Shown one piece after another: positions 56,545 to 64,000 of a stretch of DNA of 64,000 nucleotides (within the stretch, counting starts at the first letter, position 1; every line of letters begins with the position of its first letter). The position numbers and the translations under genes were made by a program. The notes beneath the pieces were generated by a model. That model had not been told where the DNA came from, made no database searches, and was given only the letters and a program-made list of their open reading frames with translations. The stretch is taken from positions 30,623,089-30,687,088 of the forward strand of contig JAVLUZ010000154.1 in assembly GCA_036768485.1 (NCBI GenBank), in the 5' to 3' direction. The DNA comes from Mermis nigrescens. Lineage: Eukaryota; Nematoda; Enoplea; Mermithida; Mermithidae.

Positions 56545-57983
56545 GCGGTATCCACCGCTGTATATGTACATGTTAATTTTTCTTTAGTTTCCGGTTAAAC
56601 AGTTGTGCCTCTCTTATTATTCTCGTGCAAACGTATGTACTATTTTTGTACTTTTTTAGCAATAATGACGAAACTTTTTTATTCGACCTTATCTTACTTT
56701 TGTGCAACTTTGGCTTTAGCATAAAAATTTAAGAATTTTTCTTAAAAAATTGCGGAAAGATGCTCCGTGATACTCGTGAGAGTAAGAATGATCGTTTGCC
56801 GAGAATTGTAAAATTTGTTGTTCTTTGTACTATATAAAACGTGTCTTTGATGTGTCGAATTTTTCGCATTCGTAGCAAAATCGGTCGTCTTTTGGTCGTT
56901 TTAGATCCTTGTTTTTATTCACCATTGATAACGAGTAAACATGTCTTACATGTCCTTCTACATTGGTCGCAGCAGCAAACCGAGTGAATGGACATTTGTT
57001 TTGGTTTCGGGCAAAAATAAAGTAAAATACGGTCAAAAATGAGCAAAACTCTTAAAATCGTCTTCTAGTTGCTATTTAGTGCTGCTTCTGTGCTCTTTTT
57101 GACGTTTACACAAATTTTAAGGCCATTTTAACTGAAACGCTACCGGCCGTGCCGAGCCCCTGATTCGAAGGATCGAAAACGGACAAATCTAACATCAATC
57201 CTGCGTTATATTTAAATACCAATCCTGAATGTGCTGCCATTCAATATGACACAATATCTCTAAAAAAGCTCAAGAATTATCGGGTTTTTGGCCCGGTTTG
57301 GCGACTGCTTTGCGGTATTCGTCATAAAATCCGTTTATTTGTATTTTGCGGTAATTTAACTGGTTAATTTCGTTGCTTCCTCGTATCCGTTTTGTATTGT
57401 TTGTTTATCTGGCGAAATATTGTAACCACTATTTCACTGTTAGGATATCAGAAGGATTCAAAGGTGTCAATAATCCTTGTTAATCCGTTTCGTCATCAGC
57501 TATCTTTTGTAGTTTGCATATTATTCAATCGTAGTCCGAATACAATACATATGCTTGCTTTTATGTCCTTTTGCCATCTTTCTTAACAATTTGTTTGTTT
57601 AGTTGTATCTGAAATTCGTTCCAGTAACGGTTGTATTTTTCTGTTCGTCTGGGGTTAATTTTGCTACTAAGTATAGGTATAGAAGCACGTTTAAGCGTTT
57701 ACGCTTTATTGGTTTTATACGTAAATTGTACTAATAAAGGGGCAGACTGTTTTTCCGTCAAATCAAGGTCTCGAATTTTTAGCGCAGTGTATGAAGTTAT
57801 TGTTGATTAGGATCGTATTCTTTTTATTCTGATATATCGACTAATTCTGAAGTAATTCTGGCGTTTTTTTAACCATCGAAATTGGTCGCATTTTGAATAT
57901 TGAAAGGAAGTCATTACATTTCAGCCAACAGTGTCCTTGTCAGGCATGGACAGCAAGTGAATTCTATGTAGAAGCACCGTGAC
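56545..57983. other. 3' untranslated and downstream region
   Basis: No further coding exon is recognised. An AATAAA at 57016-57021, 472 bases after the stop, is a possible polyadenylation signal. The sequence is AT-rich without clear repeats. Confidence 0.5.
57016..57021 (+). terminator. icl-1: Possible polyadenylation signal AATAAA
   Basis: The first plain AATAAA I find after the stop codon of the glyoxylate gene; unproven. Confidence 0.35.
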
Positions 57984-58199
57984 CATACGTGGGCAGCAAC
58001 AAAATTCTGGGGGTGCAAGATTTTTTGAATGTCAAAAAATGGCCTTAAAAATGGTGGTAGGGCAATAAAAACACCATTTTTCGACGTTTCTCATCAAGCA
58101 CTATCCATTGGCATCAAAAAATTGCGAAAAAAACGAAAAAAAATTTTCAAAAATTGAATTCTGGGGGTGCATACCCCCCAAACCCCACGCCCAGGTGTG
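57984..58199 (+). mobile_element. 8-bp-TSD MITE family, copy 7 (216 bp)
   Basis: Ends CATACGTGGGC...GCCCAGGTGTG, with exact duplication accgtgac (57976-57983, 58200-58207). Confidence 0.92.
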
Positions 58200-58207
58200 A
58201 CCGTGAC

Positions 58208-59590
58208 TGGTCTGAGGTGGTCGACTAATGTAGTTGCTGAAATTACATATAACAATTGTAGTCCAGATTCACAGCTTACGGTCAGAAGCGTTTGCTAAAA
58301 ATTTTATTGTCATACAATTACTGGCCTTGATTTTGCATTTATTTACCATTAGTCAAGACCACACTTCCCTGTGCCGCGTTCGCAGACTTCAGAAGCAGTA
58401 CTTCAGGCTACGGTCTGCAAAACTTATTGAAGAATTAAAAACTTGGAAGTAAAAGTTCTCTAAAATTTACACTCGATATGTCATACTTGAAGGAAAACTG
58501 TTGCTTGTTCCAGTTTCAAGCTTGAACTATTGTCGATTATTTTTTGTGACCGGCTTTTTCGTCATTTAATGTAGGTTTTACATAGTGAGGTTTCCAGATC
58601 AACTCGCACAATTTTAATAGCTGAGTTGGAAGCTTTTAAGGCGCAAATATGAAGGTTTCTGCCGTATAAATAAATCATTTTCTCGAGATTCAAAGTCTGC
58701 ACCATTTCAAAATTTTTTAACGATTGTACATATGTATAAAACGATTGTACATATGTATATAATATCGTGCACAATGTCATGTCCAAGCACCCTTTCCTTA
58801 ATTGCAAAACTTAAAAACACGATGACATACATAATATAGTGAACTTTTCGAACTACCTAACCTAACAGGACACATAACCCAGCCCAATAGACGCGATTCG
58901 TAAGAAGTTCTTAATTTAATCGAAAATACATTCAAAAACAATACACGCGCTATAACAAAATGACTATGCATATACGGTTAAACGGCTCATCCTTTCGTTA
59001 ATATTGAAAAATTTTGATCTAGATCTCACTTTGATTGTTAAGTTGAAGTTTATAAAAAGAAAAAATCCATTGATCAGAGCCTTCCACTTTCCCGAGCGAC
59101 TATATCGTCAGCTTATTCCAGGTGAATGCACGATTCTCAAATAAATTTGCTTGCTATAAGTACCTAAAAAGTTTACATGAAAATATGGACTATTAAGCAC
59201 ATTTTACAGGAAGATGGTATCATAATGGCCATTTCTCTTCAAGTCCTTCCTTATTGCAGCAATGGTCCCGCTATATTTGTATTAGTAGATGTCATAGGCA
59301 ACGGATCTTGTATAGTACTTCGTATTGTAATCTGTTGATGAATCATTGTAGGTCCTCTCCAAAGATTCTCTCAAATATTCGCCTGATATCGCGATCGATC
59401 TTTTGATCTGAAGCAAGAACAACTAAAAAACCTTATCGATTTGGACGTGTTATTGTACGGAACGGCATTGTAATTAAACGTGTATCAAATTAACGATAAT
59501 TTTTTTATAATTTTAAAAATGCAATGCAGTAACTGTTGCAGATCATGAATCTTTTTAGAAGTACAAATCATTTATAATACTGAAGCACGG
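58208..59590. other. Non-genic stretch
   Basis: AT-rich with no recognised gene. One splice-flanked open segment (58353-58448) is discussed among the findings. A short direct repeat aaaacgattgtacatatgtata lies near 58720-58760. Confidence 0.5.
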
Positions 59591-59598
59591 GACATATG

Positions 59599-59837
59599 CA
59601 TAGGTGGGCAGCACCAAAATTCTGGGGGTGCAATATTTTCAAAGGTCAAAAAATGGTCTTAAAAATGGTGGTATGGCGAAAAAACACCATTTTTCAACGT
59701 TTCTCATCGAGCACTATTCAATTGGATCAAAAAATTGCGAAAAAAACGAAAAACGTTTCAAATATTGAATTCTAGGGTGGTATTTTGGTATCTGGGGGTG
59801 CATACCCCCAAAACCCTTACCCCCACGCCCACGTGTG
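59599..59837 (+). mobile_element. 8-bp-TSD MITE family, copy 8 (239 bp)
   Basis: Ends CATAGGTGGGC...GCCCACGTGTG, with flanks gacatatg and gacatata (59591-59598, 59838-59845), 7 of 8 matching. Confidence 0.9.
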
Positions 59838-59884
59838 GACATATATCTCTTCGCAAAACGTAAACGTTCAAGTTGATAAACCAA

Positions 59885-60103
59885 CTCTGTTTCACTAAGC
59901 TTTGAGGTTTTTGGAACAATTTAAAGTGACTTCAAAAGTACTTTAAACTAGTCCGTTAACTTAGATATTCTACAGTATACCGAGTCATACAGAGATGTAT
60001 GCCATGGTCAAGCCGCATTACTGCATCAAAATTTTAAACCACTTCTGTAGCCCGATTTTTGCTGATAAATTCAAAAAATCGCAAACTTAAATGAAACAGA
60101 CTG
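59885..60103. mobile_element. Tc1/mariner-like MITE, second copy
   Basis: Homologous throughout to 18835-19053 (tgtttcactaagctttgagg ... aacttaaatgaaacagactg). The left tip is degraded. From 60104 to 61900 there is no gene, only degenerate repeats (61020-61320 and 61410-61740 relate to other dispersed families). Confidence 0.7.
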
Positions 60104-61920
60104 TAGTAGGTAAGCTGATAGTTTTGCATCCTTTACAATATATTTCATAAGTAAAAGAGTATAATTTATGGTAATTATAGAAATATACTGACACGGTTAA
60201 CAGATATCTTTGAATGAGGAACGAAAAACTGAACTAACAGACGAAAGAGATTTTAATTTTTAATTCAAAATATTTTGAATAGGTATGGGTCGAAAATATA
60301 GTCGTACATTTTCAATACGTCGGTGTAAAATCAAAGAAGCTAAATCTAGCAAGTGCTAATAACAAAATGTACTTGCGTACCGCAATCGGTAATTTTCTGT
60401 CCTGCAGGTCACTAGCTCCATCTTGAGTAGTGATGTTTTGACTCTTTAGCACAATTTCCTTGAGCGACAAAGTTCCATGTTCCATTACCATAATCCCTGC
60501 AATTCAAACGATATTCAGTCTTGATTAAAAACTAAGAATAAAGCTATACATGTACGGTATGGAAATTATTAGGGGTTAGCCCGAATGTTTTTTTAAAAGT
60601 GCCTGTTTTTCGAACTAACGAACGATGGGTAGACATTAAAAACAATTTTGGACGTGTCGGAACGGTTGTTCTTTGAAGTTCTTTAAAATAATAAAATTTA
60701 GAAAATAAATTAGAAAAAATTCTCTTAAATTGTACAAAATATAGTCAAAAAATGATCACCGATTTAAGCGGGCTTGAAAAAAACTTAATTACAGTCAGTG
60801 AAATAACATGAAATGGCGAACCTTCATCGCCCAATGAAATCAACACTAATTCAGGCAGGCTATCATTGTATCGCAAGGACAATAATCCTGCTCTTGATAT
60901 CGAAAGGCTTGTTCCATTTGGTGCTTTTGTTGTTGCGACGACACTTAACGAGGGATATGAATTTGGTTATTTCACTTCATAGGGTGGATCAAAATGATCA
61001 ATGACGAACAAGGACAGATTTAAGGGGACGAGGGGGCGGCCACTTCAGCTGGTTCATCGTAGTTGGAGCGATAAAGCATGAATAAGTATTTTTCGACAAT
61101 TTTTGACCATAATTTTGTCGGATATGTTTAGTATTGACACTATTAATCGCCCTAAAGATTTAAACACCATATTTCGCATCAAAGGTACTTTTTTGTACGC
61201 AACTAACATTTTGCGTCCTTCGGGAGATATTGCGCGCAAATAGCGAATTTTCGCACTATTTTCAACTATTGCTGTAAAATGGAGATATCGTCCCCTTAAG
61301 AAAATCATGGAATATCCGCCATTGATGATATTCGAGTGCATGAGATCCATGCGAAAATTTAGAAAAAGCACGCGCATGAATAAATAATACTGACTTGATC
61401 AATCCGAGGTGCATACAATGCGCAGCATGGGAATTCTGGGGGAGTGAAACTTATAAAGTGCCTTTTGCGGACCCAAAAATGGTAGGTACGCGTCAAAAAC
61501 ATCATTTTTCGGCGTTTATGACGATGCTCCATCTTTATAGAGCATAAAAACATAATAAAATTTGGAAGAAAAATAAAGTCAAACAAATTGAACAAAATAT
61601 AGTCAAAACATGAGTATATGGCGCGAAGCGCCGAAAATTGATACTTTTGAGCAAAGAGATAGCTAAAAACGCTTTAAAAGCACCTTTTCTACGAATTTTT
61701 AGAAAATTTTTGGGAACTTTCAAAAAAATCGCGAATTCTGGAGTATGTCGAGGAGGCATTTATTTTCACAGGCTTCCAGGCAATGTGGATGATCAACTCA
61801 TTCTTATGATAAAAATTGATACATTAAGCCTTTTTGGATTAAAACTAAACTTATTCCGCTTAATCGCTGCTAAATATATAGATATCATTATAAATAGACA
61901 TGCGCAGTATAGGAATTCTG

Positions 61921-62806
61921 AGATGTCACCACAAAACGTTCCAGGACAAAACTGCGACAACGTCTCCACGACAAAACGTCCCTGCGACAAAACGTCCCCA
62001 ACAAAACGCCCCCATGACATCGTTCCCGCTTATTATTTTTCCTTTGAATAATCAGGTTTAATAGAGCTTACATGGCAAAATATTGGTCCCGTTTCATTTT
62101 TTCTATCTTTGCTCGCTTGATATTTTTCTATCCCGGTAACAACGAAGGCTGTCGTGTCTATCCCGGCAACAACGAAGGCATGTTTATCCTCCCTGATCAA
62201 CGCAAAATGAATTTTTTCAATTTTTCTTTGTTCATTCGCTTTAACAGGTAATATTTTACGTTGTTCTTGTTTTGAGTCTGCGTGCAGTGCAGCTGGTATT
62301 GTAGCTTTAACTGATGAGGTAAGCGGGAATTCCTCATATTCGGCGAGCCTTGTCTCGATTTCTTAATGCATCTGTAAAGTTGGTTTATTACCATGTTTTA
62401 TTTCTTAATCACTTATTTTATTACTTTTTATTTATCTACTTCTTATTTTATTTGCCTCTCTTTTATTTTCAATTTTTATCTAGTATGTTTTCGATTTTCG
62501 ATTTAGTTGTATTTTCTATTTTTTACTTCACATTTGATATTATTTGTCTCTCTTAAGACCGCAAAATAATCGTAATTTACGATATTTTAATTATTATACT
62601 CGTATATATAGAATATTTTGTCATGGTGAGTAACGTTTTGCTTGAGACGTTTTTTCATGGGGGATATTTTGCTGGGAACGTTTTGTTGGGACGTTTTATC
62701 GTGGGGACATTTTGCCGTGGGGACGTTTTGTCGTAGGGACGTTTTGTTGAGGATGTTTTGTCCGGTGACGTTTTGTTGGGGACGTTTTGTCGTAGACCCG
62801 TGAAAA
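61921..62806. mobile_element. Foldback-like element with ggacgttttgtcg subrepeats
   Basis: The left end (61921-62024) repeats cgacaaaacgtccc about six times. The right end (62622-62806) repeats the complement gggacgttttgtcg about ten times, with drift. The ends are thus inverted arrays of a ~15-bp motif around ~600 bp of AT-rich core. No transposase or target duplication was found. Confidence 0.7.
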
Positions 62807-63049
62807 CCCACCAAACCTTCCAAAATCATGTATAGTTATAAATAACACGCTTCTCAGAAACAGCAATATTGTTTTTCTGATTATTTGATTGAAATATCAT
62901 TTGATAATAAAACATCCAAATGGAAGCAAGTCATCTCAATCTTGTATTCACTATTTTCGCAGAAAGTTTTCAAAATATGCAACTACATGTATTTTGAGAT
63001 TGTTTATCGTGCGCAAACGACTCATGAATTTGAATTTAATGGTTGTTAG

Positions 63050-63193
63050 CATACAGGGTCAGCAGCTAAATCCTGGGTTCCGACAGGGCGAAATCGCTGA
63101 AAATAGCACCAATAATCTATTCTGGTGGTTTATCAATTTTTGGGGTTCTACCGGATTCGGGGATGTAAACCCCCAAGCCAACGCCCACGTGTG
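63050..63193 (+). mobile_element. Diverged short relative of the 8-bp-TSD MITE family (144 bp)
   Basis: Starts CATACAGGGTCAGCAGC and ends GCCCACGTGTG, with flanks gttgttag and cttgttag (63042-63049, 63194-63201), 7 of 8 matching. The interior is a different, shorter version (ctggtggtttatcaattttt). Confidence 0.7.
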
Positions 63194-64000
63194 CTTGTTA
63201 GTCACCGCGCAACAAATCGTACAACCTAACAGATTATAATCGAAGCTTAGCTATTAATGTGTAGTACTTTAAAATCAAGTTAGCACAAGTATCTAAAGAG
63301 TACCTCAAAGCAGCATTGAGCTAATTAGAGACACATATTTAGCAAAGTGTAAAAGTTTCGGTATAAAATAGATAATTTGCGAGACAGGGTGTATCTTTAG
63401 GTAAAAACGAGTTGACCAATATTTAAATTTTTCTTGCGACGAGCGAAATGTCACTATTTCCAGTATTGGGTGTGCCAAAAAAACTACAACCCATTGTTGT
63501 ATCATAACTTTGGCTAATCTTAACATAAAACTTTTGAGACAAGTTGCATTCGACAGATAAAAGTGTGCTTGATTTGACTGTCTCAAGAATTTTTACCATT
63601 TATCAGCCGTTCGTGCATTACTGCAATTTTTTACACATATCCCCAAGCAAAAAATTTTTAGCACATTGCCTCAACCCTGGCACTCTTTGCTTCTAAATGC
63701 AAAAACTCTAAGATGTCGTCAAAAGGGTAAGCGAATTCATGACATAACCAAGTAAGCTTTTGAGGTTTAAACAATATCGAGGTAGGGTAAAAACAAATAG
63801 CTGTGCAGCACCCGAACCGCTAAAAGACAGCTAAAAATTTTTCCACGAATTAAACAAAGACGCATCGCGCCGGATTATTTGTTCTTGTCAGTTTTCGTAC
63901 TTTAAATCGCTCAAGTTTGAGCTAGACATGAAGAGCGTGTCAAATTTGTCCGGCGCTTCGCACCGCTTTATTAGTTTTCTGCTTATCTTTCTTTACAGAA
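63194..64000. other. Non-genic end of window
   Basis: No gene is recognised. The last 150 bases (tcgctcaagtttgagc, ggcgcttcgcaccg) resemble the interior of the intron-1 element at 32180-32370. Confidence 0.5.

Overview
This is AT-rich animal nuclear DNA. It has long introns, a spliced metabolic gene, and a dense, nested load of transposable elements. The one clearly functional gene is a bifunctional glyoxylate-cycle gene on the plus strand (coding exons 31687-56544), encoding isocitrate lyase followed by malate synthase in one polypeptide. That domain order is the one known from nematode ICL-1/GEI-7 and is also found in some other invertebrates. I cannot assign a phylum from the window. An assembly gap of 100 N lies at 12353-12452.

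Layout. 1.1-7.5 kb is a broken minus-strand LINE (endonuclease plus reverse transcriptase) split by a 3.5 kb hAT-like insertion (1831-5322), which itself carries a Tigger/pogo-like insertion. 8.0-12.35 kb and 18.4-27.1 kb are two copies of a large composite repeat built from ~200 bp GC-rich units. Each copy has been hit by different later insertions, and the sister copy gives an empty-site view of many of them. 12.45-17.3 kb is a decayed Polinton/Maverick: a small conserved ORF, a packaging ATPase, a TBP-like gene, a chromodomain integrase, two or three unknown ORFs, and the N-terminal part of a protein-primed DNA polymerase B. 19.8-20.9 kb is a truncated PIF/Harbinger with transposase remains.

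31.7-56.5 kb is the glyoxylate gene: eleven coding exons, consistent reading phase at every junction, predicted product 1026 residues. Its introns hold a 180-bp tandem array, long inverted-repeat elements, hAT and Harbinger elements and copies of a small MITE. The isocitrate lyase half cleaves isocitrate to succinate and glyoxylate. The malate synthase half condenses that glyoxylate with acetyl-CoA to malate. Together they form the glyoxylate shunt, which lets a cell make sugar precursors from fat-derived acetyl-CoA.

From 56.5 kb to the end I see no convincing gene, only MITEs, a foldback-like element and dispersed repeats.

The most unusual items are three. First, a TATA-binding-protein homologue lies inside the Polinton remnant, where several ORFs start just downstream of the same TATAAATA box. 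Second, one MITE family has at least eight well-formed copies, seven of them with matching 8-bp target duplications. Third, a GGCGC-loop-GCGCC hairpin is scattered more than twenty times through otherwise different elements.
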